A stretch of DNA of 64,000 nucleotides, from NCBI RefSeq assembly GCF_015550595.1, contig NZ_JADNBB010000002.1:399627-463626 (forward strand), written 5' to 3'. The translations under genes were made by a program, and so were the position numbers. Shown here piece by piece: positions 17,141 to 26,660 of the stretch (position 1 is its first letter; each line of letters starts with the position of its first letter). The notes beneath the pieces were generated by a model, which worked only from the letters and a program-made list of their open reading frames with translations, made no database searches and was not told where the DNA came from. This DNA comes from Parabacteroides goldsteinii. Lineage in GTDB: Bacteria > Bacteroidota > Bacteroidia > Bacteroidales > Tannerellaceae.

Positions 17141-18136
17141 ATGAAAGAAAACAACAATACAAAACAACTCATGCGGCTATACTTCGGGAAACATTTTTCC
17201 CGATATGGGTGTATTTTGTTTGGACGTTGGTTGAAGGCAGATGACGAGAAGATACAAAAGGAAGAGATGTTGCAGGAGTTATGGGAAAAATCACAGCCGG
17301 AAGCGACAGCTTCAACCTATAGTGACTGGGGCATTTTGCAAAGACACCTTTCCGCAACTCCTGCTCCGGAACATTCAGTTTCATTGTATCGCCAATGGTT
17401 AAAATACGCAGCCGTTATTGCTTTAATGATTATGACTGCCGGAATAACATACTGGACAACCGATCGTTTTAAACCGGCCCGTCATGTGGAAATGGCGCAG
17501 ATATTTGTCCCTTACGGAGAAAGTGAACAAGTGGTATTACCTGACGGCTCGAAAGTCTGGGTAGATGCGGGTACGTTGCTGGTTTATCCGAAAGATTTTA
17601 CCGATACCGATACTCGAACGGTTTACCTGAGCGGGCAAGCTTCATTCTTTGTCCGGAAAAATCCGGAACAACCGTTTATTGTAAAGACGACTTACCTGGA
17701 TGTCCAGGCTCTGGGCACTGTGTTTACCGTGGAGGCCTATCCGGGCGATTCCTGTTCTATGGCAACCTTGGAAGAAGGGAGTGTCTTGATTTCCGTAAGG
17801 GATGAAAATATTCAGCCAACAATTCTGAAGCCTGATCAGCAATTAGTCTATTCACATTCGGAACATACGGTAATGGTTCATTCCATCGATGCTTCCTTAT
17901 ATAATATGGAGAGAAATGGTTATCTGATATTTGAAAATGTCTCTTTTAATCGTTTGATGGCTTCTTTGGAACGTAAGTTCAATGTGACGATCCATTATAA
18001 TTCCCAGAAGTTTGCAGGGGAACATTATAATGTCAAATTCTCACCGGATGAAAAGCTGGAAGATGTGCTGGATATTCTGCAACAATTGGTTGGTATACAT
18101 TATAAAATAAAAGGGAATGTGGTATTTATAAACTAA
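17141..18136 (+). CDS. FecR-family anti-sigma factor
   Basis: A single-pass inner-membrane regulator of 331 residues. A cytoplasmic N-terminal part (~1-85) would bind the ECF sigma, a transmembrane helix sits at about 86-105 (LKYAAVIALMIMTAGITYW), the periplasmic FecR domain follows (VPYGESEQVVLPDGSKVWV onward, about 120-225), and a C-terminal DUF4974-like domain with FENVSFNRLMASLERKFNV ends the protein. That last domain is the expected contact for the STN domain of SusC. ATG 17141 is preferred over the upstream frame start because AAAGGCGG precedes it and the extension crosses the repeat array. Confidence 0.93.
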   Translation: MKENNNTKQLMRLYFGKHFSRYGCILFGRWLKADDEKIQKEEMLQELWEKSQPEATASTYSDWGILQRHLSATPAPEHSVSLYRQWLKYAAVIALMIMTAGITYWTTDRFKPARHVEMAQIFVPYGESEQVVLPDGSKVWVDAGTLLVYPKDFTDTDTRTVYLSGQASFFVRKNPEQPFIVKTTYLDVQALGTVFTVEAYPGDSCSMATLEEGSVLISVRDENIQPTILKPDQQLVYSHSEHTVMVHSIDASLYNMERNGYLIFENVSFNRLMASLERKFNVTIHYNSQKFAGEHYNVKFSPDEKLEDVLDILQQLVGIHYKIKGNVVFIN

Positions 18137-18155
18137 AATATTGGAGAGAACAAAT

Positions 18156-18227
18156 ATGAACAAAAGAAAACCGGAAAGACAGAAAGTGCGAAAATCCCTC
18201 TTTCCGGAATTCGAAATCGAATCTTGA
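18156..18227 (+). other. 23-codon basic mini-ORF over a hairpin, FecR-SusC gap
   Basis: An ATG preceded by GGAGAGAACAAAT opens a 23-codon frame rich in Lys/Arg (begins MNKRKPERQKVRK) that stops before susC. It contains a perfect 9-bp inverted repeat, CCGGAAAGA (18171-18179) and TCTTTCCGG (18199-18207). The hairpin may be an intercistronic processing or attenuation structure and the ORF may be fortuitous. No homologue is recognised. Confidence 0.4.
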
Positions 18228-18281
18228 ACATCATTGGATTGACGAGTTAATCGTCTGGTTTTATTAATATTCAATTTTCAA

Positions 18282-21200
18282 ATGTACAAATATATGAAAT
18301 TAACTAATCTAATACCTATAAATAGCAGAAAAAGTATGTCCAAACTGTTATTTATAACAGCTTTATCTTTTTACAGTCTATTTTCTTATGCGCAAAATCA
18401 ACAAGTGCGTTTAACCGGTAATAATCTAACACTAAAGACTGCTTTTAAACAGATCGAGCAACAGACGAAATTGTTTGTAGACTATAATACTCAGGAAGTA
18501 AATGATTCCCGTCTCATTTCTAAATTACCTAAAAATAGTAGCGTGAAAGAGGTTATGGAACAATTGCTGGAAGGAACCGGCTGTTCGATAGCGTTTAGTA
18601 ACGGGCATATCATTATTACTAAACAAGCAGCAGTTGTTCCTTCAACAAAAAAAATTTCCGGTATTGTAAAAGATGAACGAGGGGATCCTGTTATCGGAGC
18701 AAATGTCGTGGTGAAAGGAACGACAAGTGGGACTGTGACGGATATGAACGGACAATATACCCTTGAGGTTCCTGCTGGTGCCGTGCTGCAGATATCTTAC
18801 ATAGGTTATAATACGCAAGAAGTGAAAGTAGGGAATGTAAATGTTGTAAATATTTCTCTCCGTGAGGATTCCGAAGCCTTGGATGAAGTAGTGGTTATTG
18901 GTTACGGTACGGTGAAGAAAAGCGATTTGACAGGTGCTGTCGGTTCCGTGCAAATGAAAGATGTGAGTCAGGTGGGTATAACCAGTGCTGATCGTGCTTT
19001 GCAGGGACAAGTTGCCGGTGTACAAGTAAATGCCAGAACAGGTCAGCCGGGTGAAGCAATGATGATCCGTGTTCGTGGTAGTAATTCTCTGGCAGGAGGT
19101 AATGAACCGCTTTATGTTATCGACGGTATGCCGGTAGAGAGTATGAACTCGGATATTAATCCGGAAGATATTTTATCGATGGAGGTATTGAAAGATGCAT
19201 CTTCTACGGCAATTTATGGTTCGCGTGGTGCTAACGGAGTTGTTATGATCACGACTAAAAGAGGTAATACGGGAGAGACAGTACTCGATTATAACGGTTA
19301 TGTAGGTATTTCCATGTTAAGAAAGAAGCTGAATCTGCTGGGAAAAGATGATTATATATCAATGGTGAATGAGGTTTCGAAAAATGATGGAAACGGTATC
19401 GCAATCACGCCTGAAGAAGCCGCTTCGTTGCCTAATAGTGATTGGCAGGATCTGGCTTATCAAACGGCATTAACGCATAGTCATCAGGTCTCTGTTTCCG
19501 GTGGAACTGATAAAACAAAGTTGTATTCTTCTTTGAATTATATGAACCAGGAAGGTATTATCAAAGGTTCTGACTATAATCGTTTTGCTTTACGTATCAA
19601 TGGCGATCAGAAGTTAGCGAAAAACCTGGCGTTAAACGCAAGTATCGCTTATTCATACGGAACTCAAAATACGGCAAATAGCAGTGCTGATGGTTGGGGG
19701 GCAATTGCTTACACCGCAATGGTAATGGCTCCTATACAGCCGATCAGGGATGCTGATGGAAAATACACGACTTTCTCTGGAACTCCGTGGGGAGGGACTA
19801 ATCCTGTAGGGATGGCGGAATTATATAAAAATAAAACAGTGAATTCCCGTTTGCTGGCAAATATGTCACTTGTCTATGATATTATCGACGGGCTTACTTT
19901 CCGGGTGAATGCCGGTGCTGAGGTAAATGCCGGAAGTACAGATCGATATATTCCGATTGGTTTGTCTGCCGGTGGAAAACTAGATGGAGATGCCTCTAAA
20001 TCAAAGTCAAATTATTATACGATAATTAATGAGAATATTTTGACTTATGATAAGAAGTTCAATAAGAACCATGCACTGAACCTGATGGGGGGTGTTACTT
20101 TCCAAACCTATCAATATAATAGTCTAAGCGGGTCAGGTACAGGCTTTTTGCGTGATGTTTATGAAACCAATAATTTGGGAGTTGCTTCAACACCCGGAAC
20201 TCCTTCTTCGGGTTTTAGTGATTACCGGATGGTTTCTTTCTTGGGACGTGCCAATTATAATCTGCTGGAAAGATATTTGTTGACAGTAACAGCACGTTAT
20301 GATGGTTCGTCTAAATTCAGTAAAAATCATAAATTCGCCTTTTTCCCCTCTGCTGCTTTAGCCTGGCGTGTGTCGGAAGAAGATTTTATGAAAGATATCG
20401 ACTGGATGAGTAACCTGAAATTGCGTGCTAGTATCGGACAGACTGGGAATCAATCTATCAGTCCTTATCAGACTTTTGCCCGCCTGGGAACATCCGGGCC
20501 TATTTTCGGTAATGGTAAAGATATCGGTTTTAATTTATCTTCTATGGCTAATGATGATTTGAAATGGGAGACAACCACACAAACCGACATTGGCATTGAT
20601 TTTGGATTTTTCTCAAACCGTTTGAATATTGGTTTTGATTATTACTGGAAACAAACACGTGACTTGTTGTATAATGCAACACTTCCTCCTTCTTCCGGCT
20701 ATTCTTCCATGTTGAGGAATTTAGGACGTATCGATAATAAAGGTTTTGAAATCTCTATCAATACAATAAATATGAGAGGAAAAGTGAACTGGACTACAAA
20801 CTTGAACATAACATCTAACAAATCAGTAGTGAAAGATTTGGGTACAGATGTATATGGAAATAAAATTATGCGAATCGATGCTCCTATCGGTGGAGGAAAC
20901 TGGTTCCCTTTGTTTGTCGGAAAAGCGCCGTTCCAGTTATATGGATATGAGATTGAAGGTATTTATCAAACGGATGAAGAGGCCCGTTCGAATGGTGAAG
21001 CTACTAAAAAAGCCGGTGATTACCGATATAAAGATACGGATGGAAAAGCAGGTATTACTACTGGTGATAAGACCATTATCGCTAACACGCAGCCTAAATT
21101 TACTTTCGGTCTAACAAATACGATCAATTGGAATAATTTTGAATTTTCTTTCCTGGTGATCGGTAGTATAGGTGGAGATATAGTAAACGAATTTAATAAG

Positions 21201-21596
21201 AGCATTACCAATATCGGTGGAACATGGAATATTCGTAAAGATGTATGGCAAAATCATTGGACGCCGGAGAATCCGAATGCTAAGTACGCACGTGCTTCTG
21301 CTTCAACGAAAGATTATCTGGCATTTGGTGATCCGAGTTCTATTTGGGTGGAAAATGGTTCATACCTGCGTTTTAAGGATATTAAGTTGGCGTATACATT
21401 ACCTACTCAGTGGTTTGCAGGTGCACGTAAACCCAATATATCGGTTTATCTGAGTGGACAGAACCTGATCACGATCACAAGTTACTCGCATTATGATCCG
21501 GAAGCATCCTGGACATCTTCCGCAGTGAACGGATGGGATAGAGGTGTTTATCCGTCTGCAAAATCATTTACTTTGGGTTTACAGGTTAAATTTTAA
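18282..21596 (+). CDS. SusC/RagA TonB-dependent transporter with STN signalling domain
   Basis: Outer-membrane TonB-dependent importer of 1104 residues. In order: signal peptide (SKLLFITALSFYSLFSYAQ), STN domain (~42-115), carboxypeptidase-regulatory-like domain (KKISGIVKDERGDPVIGANV onward), DEVVVIGYGTVKKSDLTGAV TonB-box region, plug with LYVIDGMPVESMNSDINPEDI and SSTAIYGSRGANGVVMITTKRG, then a 22-strand barrel ending in LQVKF. The STN domain and the upstream sigma/FecR pair show it is a transducing receptor. ATG 18336 gives a cleaner signal peptide, but longer N-termini are common in this family, so 18282 is kept with reserve. It partners the SusD 14 bases downstream. Confidence 0.95.
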   Translation: MYKYMKLTNLIPINSRKSMSKLLFITALSFYSLFSYAQNQQVRLTGNNLTLKTAFKQIEQQTKLFVDYNTQEVNDSRLISKLPKNSSVKEVMEQLLEGTGCSIAFSNGHIIITKQAAVVPSTKKISGIVKDERGDPVIGANVVVKGTTSGTVTDMNGQYTLEVPAGAVLQISYIGYNTQEVKVGNVNVVNISLREDSEALDEVVVIGYGTVKKSDLTGAVGSVQMKDVSQVGITSADRALQGQVAGVQVNARTGQPGEAMMIRVRGSNSLAGGNEPLYVIDGMPVESMNSDINPEDILSMEVLKDASSTAIYGSRGANGVVMITTKRGNTGETVLDYNGYVGISMLRKKLNLLGKDDYISMVNEVSKNDGNGIAITPEEAASLPNSDWQDLAYQTALTHSHQVSVSGGTDKTKLYSSLNYMNQEGIIKGSDYNRFALRINGDQKLAKNLALNASIAYSYGTQNTANSSADGWGAIAYTAMVMAPIQPIRDADGKYTTFSGTPWGGTNPVGMAELYKNKTVNSRLLANMSLVYDIIDGLTFRVNAGAEVNAGSTDRYIPIGLSAGGKLDGDASKSKSNYYTIINENILTYDKKFNKNHALNLMGGVTFQTYQYNSLSGSGTGFLRDVYETNNLGVASTPGTPSSGFSDYRMVSFLGRANYNLLERYLLTVTARYDGSSKFSKNHKFAFFPSAALAWRVSEEDFMKDIDWMSNLKLRASIGQTGNQSISPYQTFARLGTSGPIFGNGKDIGFNLSSMANDDLKWETTTQTDIGIDFGFFSNRLNIGFDYYWKQTRDLLYNATLPPSSGYSSMLRNLGRIDNKGFEISINTINMRGKVNWTTNLNITSNKSVVKDLGTDVYGNKIMRIDAPIGGGNWFPLFVGKAPFQLYGYEIEGIYQTDEEARSNGEATKKAGDYRYKDTDGKAGITTGDKTIIANTQPKFTFGLTNTINWNNFEFSFLVIGSIGGDIVNEFNKSITNIGGTWNIRKDVWQNHWTPENPNAKYARASASTKDYLAFGDPSSIWVENGSYLRFKDIKLAYTLPTQWFAGARKPNISVYLSGQNLITITSYSHYDPEASWTSSAVNGWDRGVYPSAKSFTLGLQVKF

Positions 21597-21610
21597 TACT
21601 TATTATAAGA

Positions 21611-23044
21611 ATGAAAACACTGATTAAAAATATATTACTGGCAGTACCGGTTGTTCTATCTACTTCTTGCTCGAGTTGGCTGGAAGAGGATCCGAAGACA
21701 TTTATTTCTCCTTCTTCTTTTTATCAGACAGTGGAAGATTTTGATGGAGCTTTGAAAGGGTTATATCCTCAGGATCAAAACCTGAATCTGACAGAAGTTT
21801 TTGCCGATTATAATGATAAACCTGAATCAGCAGAGCAGGTCGGTGATATTTGGGCAAATAATCCGGGCTATGGTTTTTATGCATTCCGAGGTGCCTGGTC
21901 TGGATCTTACAGTACTATTAAAAATACCAATATGATATTGGCGGAAATAGAAAATAAGGATTTTTCGGCAGAAACAAAAAATCGTATTATTGGTGAAGCG
22001 AGATGTTTGCGTGCTTGGTCTTACTTTACGTTGGTTCAGTTTTTTGGCGATGTGCCTTTGCGGGATAAAGTCGTTTCTAGTGATGCGGAAGTTGCGATAG
22101 ATCGTACCCCCCAGGTGGATATTTATAAATTTATTATTGAAGATATTCTGGATGCGGAGCAGAAATTGCCGGAGGAAGCATTAGAAATGGGACGTGTAGA
22201 TAAGTATGTTGCAAAAGCAATTATGGCACGTATTTATTTAACATCGGCTGGTTATCCGATGAATCAGAAAGAAAATTTTGCGAAAGCAAAAGAAAAAGCG
22301 CTGGAAGTAATTAATAGTGGCAAGTATTCTTTAATGCCAACCTTTGATAAGGTTTTCAAAACAGAACGTTATACGGCTGAAACTATTTGGGCACAGTTGT
22401 TTTCTGCGCCTGATAGTTATAGCGGTATGCATAATAATTCTTCACCTATCGGTAGCCAGACTGCTTTATATTTGCCGACGAATGCTTTTATCTCCAGTTT
22501 TGCCAAAGGGGATATGCGTAAAGAATGGGGGATTAAGCCGGAGTATATAAACGCTAAAGGGAATAAAGTGATTAGTCGTACATATTATAATAAGTATATT
22601 AATGAAGAATATTTGGAACAGGAGCTTCCTGCTTCAAACACTAATATTCTGACCTGGCAAACCCAATTGATCCGTTTGGCAGAAATGTATCTGATTGCTG
22701 CAGAAGCTGAAAATGAGGTGAACGGACCGGCCGGAGCTTATCAATATATTAATGCTGTTCGTAAACGTGCCCGCGTAGATCAGAGTGATCCTACGAATGT
22801 CCCGGATTTGAGCGGACTAACCCAGGATCAGTTCCGGGAAGCGGTTCTGTTGGAGCGTAAGCATGAATTGTATGAAGAGGGTTTTGCTTGGTATGATCTG
22901 AAACGCACCCAGACATTTGACAAAGTGCAGAAAGCACGTGGTGACAGATTGAATGTACCTATCGGAACTTACAACAATACCTGGTTGATACCGGATACCG
23001 AAATTCTGAATAATAATATTCCTCAGAATCCGGATTACAGATAA
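21611..23044 (+). CDS. SusD/RagB-family glycan-binding lipoprotein
   Basis: Surface lipoprotein of 477 residues that caps the SusC barrel and binds the glycan. The N-terminus has a signal peptide ending in the lipobox STSC, followed by SSWLEEDPKTFISPSSFYQT, the typical SusD opening. The TPR-like core includes GEARCLRAWSYFTLVQFFGDVPL and the C-terminal ERKHELYEEGFAWYDLKRT, both family hallmarks. It ends with IPDTEILNNNIPQNPDYR, as usual. It is translationally close to its SusC and followed by a hairpin before the GH29-like gene. Confidence 0.95.
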   Translation: MKTLIKNILLAVPVVLSTSCSSWLEEDPKTFISPSSFYQTVEDFDGALKGLYPQDQNLNLTEVFADYNDKPESAEQVGDIWANNPGYGFYAFRGAWSGSYSTIKNTNMILAEIENKDFSAETKNRIIGEARCLRAWSYFTLVQFFGDVPLRDKVVSSDAEVAIDRTPQVDIYKFIIEDILDAEQKLPEEALEMGRVDKYVAKAIMARIYLTSAGYPMNQKENFAKAKEKALEVINSGKYSLMPTFDKVFKTERYTAETIWAQLFSAPDSYSGMHNNSSPIGSQTALYLPTNAFISSFAKGDMRKEWGIKPEYINAKGNKVISRTYYNKYINEEYLEQELPASNTNILTWQTQLIRLAEMYLIAAEAENEVNGPAGAYQYINAVRKRARVDQSDPTNVPDLSGLTQDQFREAVLLERKHELYEEGFAWYDLKRTQTFDKVQKARGDRLNVPIGTYNNTWLIPDTEILNNNIPQNPDYR

Positions 23045-23060
23045 TTAATGTAGAATACAT

Positions 23061-23097
23061 GAAGGGCCGGTCTGAGATATTTTCGGGTTGGCCCTTC
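23061..23097 (+). terminator. Intercistronic hairpin between SusD and GH29-like genes
   Basis: GAAGGGCC and GGCCCTTC form a perfect 8-bp stem with a 21-base loop, 16 bases after the susD stop. The T-run after it is weak (TTCTTAT), so it probably lowers readthrough or stabilises the upstream susCD message rather than ending it fully. Confidence 0.55.
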
Positions 23098-23116
23098 TTA
23101 TATCCATATATCAAGA

Positions 23117-24577
23117 ATGAAAAAGCAGTTTGTTTATTTTTTATTTTTATGTGCAGCTTGTTTACTGGCATGCAGCAATCCGGTTGATCCGACAGCTTTA
23201 GAATTAAAGCCTTCGGAGATTAATCGCCTGATCCCTTTTCGGGGAGAATTGAATAATGGTGTACGTCAACTTTATCCAGAGGAGCCTTATAAAGCTTTTT
23301 GGGCTGAGAACTGGAGTACACCTGAACAGTCGATCGTGTGGAAAGTTAATACTGACGGTGAAGATTATCAGGCAGCCATGTTGGTTTCCGTCAATCATCT
23401 TGGAGAAGGAGAGGAAACTGTATTGATGCTTTCTAATGGAACAGACAGTGTCGTTTGTCGGATAGGAACAACCGGATGGCAACGTTGTAGCTTCCCACGG
23501 CCTTTACATTTTAATAAAGGAACATCTGAATTGTCTGTAAAAATCAGTGAGCCGGGTAAAATGGATGATTTTAATGTTAATCTCTATTCGTTGGAAGTTG
23601 CTAGGCCTGAAACTTATGAAAGATTACAGGTGGAAGCAACATTATTGCGTAGCGATGCATCCTGGATGGCAGATCTGCCTTATGGATTCTTCTTCCATTG
23701 GAATTCGAAAAGTATGCCTCAGTCAGGAGAACCGCTAATGTACGAGGATGCAGTCAATCAGTTCGATGTGGACCGCTTTGCTAAAACCGTTTATGAGTGT
23801 GGTGGAAAACTGATCTTTTTTACAACCTCATGGGCAGAATACTATTTCCCTGCTCCGATACAATCCATAGATTCCATTTTGCCAGGAAGAACTACGAAGC
23901 GGGATTTAGTAGCAGAGTTGTCCGATGCATTAGGTAAGTATGGTATTCGTCTAATCCTATATTATCATGTCGGTCATGGCGATAAAGAATGGTGGGATAA
24001 GCAACACTATACACGTAATAATGCCGGTGATCTGTTTACAAATGTGGAAAAGATCGTCAGTGAGATCAGTCAGCGTTATGGCAATCGTCTGGCAGGTTTG
24101 TGGATGGATGACGGTATCGGTTATTATCCGAATGGCGCATCTTTTGAAAAGATTGCTAAAGCCGCCAAAAGCGGAAATAAAGATTTAGTAATTTGTTTTA
24201 ATCCCTGGATATTACCGAAGTTGACAGAGTTTCAGGATTATTATGCCGGGGAGTTAGGGTTGTCTTTAGCCAGTGCCGGGGTAAATGATCCTTATCTTCC
24301 TGAAGATGGAGACGGTCTGTTTCATGGCGGACCTCAGGATGGTTTGCAAGCTACTTTTTCCGGTACATTGGAACCGGGTGATTGGACTCATATTTATAAA
24401 GACTCTATTATCGGTGATCCTGTTCTTTCTATCGACGAGTTGACACAGGTTGTGAGAGAGTCTAATAAGCGGAAGAATCTTCCGATGATTAATGTACGTA
24501 TTTATCAGGACGGCACGATCTCTCCGAAATCGTACGCCTTATTGAAAGAACTGAATAAACGTATCGGTAAAGATTAA
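23117..24577 (+). CDS. GH29-like (alpha-L-fucosidase-type) glycoside hydrolase lipoprotein
   Basis: A 486-residue exported lipoprotein (lipobox LLAC, cysteine about 19). Residues ~25-165 look like a beta-sandwich accessory domain; residues ~180-486 form a TIM-barrel domain resembling GH29. Suggestive motifs are LPYGFFFHWNS at the first strand, CGGKLIFFTTSW, LILYYHVGHGDKEWW and AGLWMDDGIGY, in which D331 or D332 occupies the nucleophile position of GH29. Canonical GH29 has a WFD/WWD-type motif there, so this is a divergent member. As the only enzyme of the sigma/FecR/SusCD locus it suggests a fucosylated glycan as substrate (inference). Confidence 0.7.
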   Translation: MKKQFVYFLFLCAACLLACSNPVDPTALELKPSEINRLIPFRGELNNGVRQLYPEEPYKAFWAENWSTPEQSIVWKVNTDGEDYQAAMLVSVNHLGEGEETVLMLSNGTDSVVCRIGTTGWQRCSFPRPLHFNKGTSELSVKISEPGKMDDFNVNLYSLEVARPETYERLQVEATLLRSDASWMADLPYGFFFHWNSKSMPQSGEPLMYEDAVNQFDVDRFAKTVYECGGKLIFFTTSWAEYYFPAPIQSIDSILPGRTTKRDLVAELSDALGKYGIRLILYYHVGHGDKEWWDKQHYTRNNAGDLFTNVEKIVSEISQRYGNRLAGLWMDDGIGYYPNGASFEKIAKAAKSGNKDLVICFNPWILPKLTEFQDYYAGELGLSLASAGVNDPYLPEDGDGLFHGGPQDGLQATFSGTLEPGDWTHIYKDSIIGDPVLSIDELTQVVRESNKRKNLPMINVRIYQDGTISPKSYALLKELNKRIGKD

Positions 24578-24622
24578 GTAGTATTTTTTGTTCTATTGTT
24601 CCACTTGGATGAAATTTTATTA

Positions 24623-24653
24623 GCGAGAGTGTCATAAATATTTGACCTCTCGT
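24623..24653 (+). terminator. Hairpin after GH29-like gene
   Basis: GCGAGAG and CTCTCGT arms (one G-T pair) plus an inner TCA/TGA pairing form a stem-loop about 46 bases after the stop codon. The downstream sequence is AT-rich but has no clean T-tract. It probably marks the end of the locus transcript. Confidence 0.45.
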
Positions 24654-24758
24654 TAATGCTTATAATATTTTAGAGAGTAAGTAGCTTCTTTTTACAAGAA
24701 TGCATTTCAAGTAGTTTTTTGTGAAGATATTGTATTAGTTTAATCATAGTTTTGTTTA

Positions 24759-24766
24759 TAAATTTG
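24759..24766 (+). promoter_or_regulatory. Promoter -7 box for TPR-HTH regulator
   Basis: TAAATTTG, an exact TAnnTTTG, lies 34 bases before the start codon. No -33 TTTG is seen at 19-21 bases. The rest of the 223-bp gap is AT-rich and shows nothing else. Confidence 0.45.
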
Positions 24767-24800
24767 AAATTAGCTATATTAGCAATTTCAAAGTATAAAC

Positions 24801-26468
24801 ATGAAAAATATACTATTATTCATATTGTTATTCACTTCTGTTTTTTTTTCTTGTCAAGAAGATCGAAATACTCGTAACCTGCTTGACCGGGTAGAAAAGC
24901 TTGTCGAAACCAATGTAGATAGTGCCCGTATCCTGCTGGACAGCATCCAAATGCCTGAGACTATGAATGACAAACTCTTTGCACGATGGTGCATGCTTGA
25001 AGGGAAAATGGCAGACAAGCAGCATGAAGATATGCCTTATGTAGAACAACTAACTCGAGCCTCTAATTGGTATGCAAAACACGGAACAAAGGAGCAACAA
25101 GCTTGGATTGGCCTTTACTTAGGTCGTTCCTATGCTGAAGACAAACTTTTTGTTCCTGCTACAAATGCTTATTCAGATGCATTGGAAATAGCATTGAAGG
25201 GAAATGCATATAATGTGGCGGGATATATTTGTAGTTATATGGGAGATTTATATCTCTATACAGGACAAACTGTTGAAGAACTGCGGAAATATGAAGAGGC
25301 TGCCGATTATTTTAAAAAGGCAGGAAATACGAGAAGTTATGCGTTTGCATTGAGGAACATTGCCAAAGCTTGGTCTTTTGAAGATTCTTGTAATGTAGCA
25401 CTGGACTATATGCTAAAGGCTGATTCTATTATAAAAGGGATGAATGACTCTGCCGGTATGGCTTCAATTACAAATGGCTTGGGAAATATCTATTACTTGA
25501 GAAAAGATTTCGCAAAAGCTAAAAATTATTTTTTTAAATCAATAATGTATGATACTGTAAATTCTTCACCAAGCTTTTCTGCATTATCAAATATGTATTT
25601 AGATGATGGATTGTTGGATTCAGCTCGATATTATTTAATGCAAGCTTACAGGCCTACTCGTAATCCATATACCTTAGTAGCTCTTTTATACGAAAATTAT
25701 CAGATAGAAAAAGAAGTCGGTAATATTTCGGAGGCATTGGAATATATGGAACAGTATAATAATGCAAAGGATTCGTTGTATAACGAAGAAATGCAGGTTG
25801 ATATTATTGATGCAGAGAAACGTCATAATTTGTCAGAGTTATTAAAGAATAATAAAGACCTTTATATTGCCAAATATTTTTATGTTGTGCTATTTTCATT
25901 ATCAGTTGTTTCATGTTTAAGTGTTTATTTGATTTATCTAATACGAGATAAAAATAAGATGAAAAAAATAAATGATCAGCAAGTTTTGTTAGAGCAAAAG
26001 GAAGTGCGACTAAAAGAATTGGAGAAAGAAATACATTTGAAAAATTCCAAACTAGAAGATACTAGGAATCTTCAACAAGAGTTTGAAAAAACAAGACAAG
26101 ATTTTAATACTTTAAAGATTGCAAAATTTAATGCTAGTATGATTGTTAAGAGGATAAAGAAACTATGTGAAAAAGTAAATCCTGATAAAGAACAGACACT
26201 CACTTCTAAAGATTGGAATAGCTTAATTGCTCTTGTAAATACTTTTTATCCAAATGTTGCAACTTTCATCGACAGTAATTTGTGTAATCTGACAGAAAAA
26301 GAAACAGAAATGTGCTATCTTAGTTTTCTTCAGTTGGATGTGAAAGAAGAGTCTATACTTTTAGATATAAATCCTGAATCTGTAAGCAAACGTAGGCTTA
26401 GAACCCGCCAAAAACTTAATTTGACTAATCTTGAGAAAAGTATTTTTGAATTCCTTGTAACCTGTTGA
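24801..26468 (+). CDS. TPR-repeat membrane regulator with C-terminal LuxR-like HTH
   Basis: A 555-residue regulator of a type common in Bacteroidota. It has a lipoprotein-like signal (FSC, cysteine about 18), a periplasmic array of TPR-like helices (about 30-340, e.g. YAFALRNIAKAW and AGMASITNGLGNIYYLRKDF), one transmembrane helix (~355-377), a coiled coil rich in Lys/Glu (~385-440), and a cytoplasmic HTH domain (~497-540, LTEKETEMCYL to SVSKRRLRTRQKL). It probably senses an envelope signal and controls nearby genes; candidates are the two genes just downstream. Codon use is more AT-rich than in the flanking operons. Confidence 0.85.
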   Translation: MKNILLFILLFTSVFFSCQEDRNTRNLLDRVEKLVETNVDSARILLDSIQMPETMNDKLFARWCMLEGKMADKQHEDMPYVEQLTRASNWYAKHGTKEQQAWIGLYLGRSYAEDKLFVPATNAYSDALEIALKGNAYNVAGYICSYMGDLYLYTGQTVEELRKYEEAADYFKKAGNTRSYAFALRNIAKAWSFEDSCNVALDYMLKADSIIKGMNDSAGMASITNGLGNIYYLRKDFAKAKNYFFKSIMYDTVNSSPSFSALSNMYLDDGLLDSARYYLMQAYRPTRNPYTLVALLYENYQIEKEVGNISEALEYMEQYNNAKDSLYNEEMQVDIIDAEKRHNLSELLKNNKDLYIAKYFYVVLFSLSVVSCLSVYLIYLIRDKNKMKKINDQQVLLEQKEVRLKELEKEIHLKNSKLEDTRNLQQEFEKTRQDFNTLKIAKFNASMIVKRIKKLCEKVNPDKEQTLTSKDWNSLIALVNTFYPNVATFIDSNLCNLTEKETEMCYLSFLQLDVKEESILLDINPESVSKRRLRTRQKLNLTNLEKSIFEFLVTC

Positions 26469-26605
26469 TTTTCTTTAGTAATACTAATTGATTGTCTTGG
26501 TAATAATAATGCTTGTCCATATGCTGTGTTTGTAATACTTTGGTAGTTAATGTGTTAATATTGTTTGAAGTTACGGGCTTGTCCATGTGTATTTCATTGG
26601 TTTTC

Positions 26606-26636
26606 TTTATTCATATTCTAAATACCTCTACTTTTG
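26606..26636 (+). promoter_or_regulatory. Promoter for the unrecognised exported-protein gene
   Basis: TACTTTTG (26629-26636) is an exact TAnnTTTG; TTTA lies 19 bases upstream (26606-26609), one mismatch from the -33 box. It is 24 bases before the start codon. Confidence 0.55.
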
Positions 26637-26660
26637 CTGTGAAATTTTAACAAATTAGAT

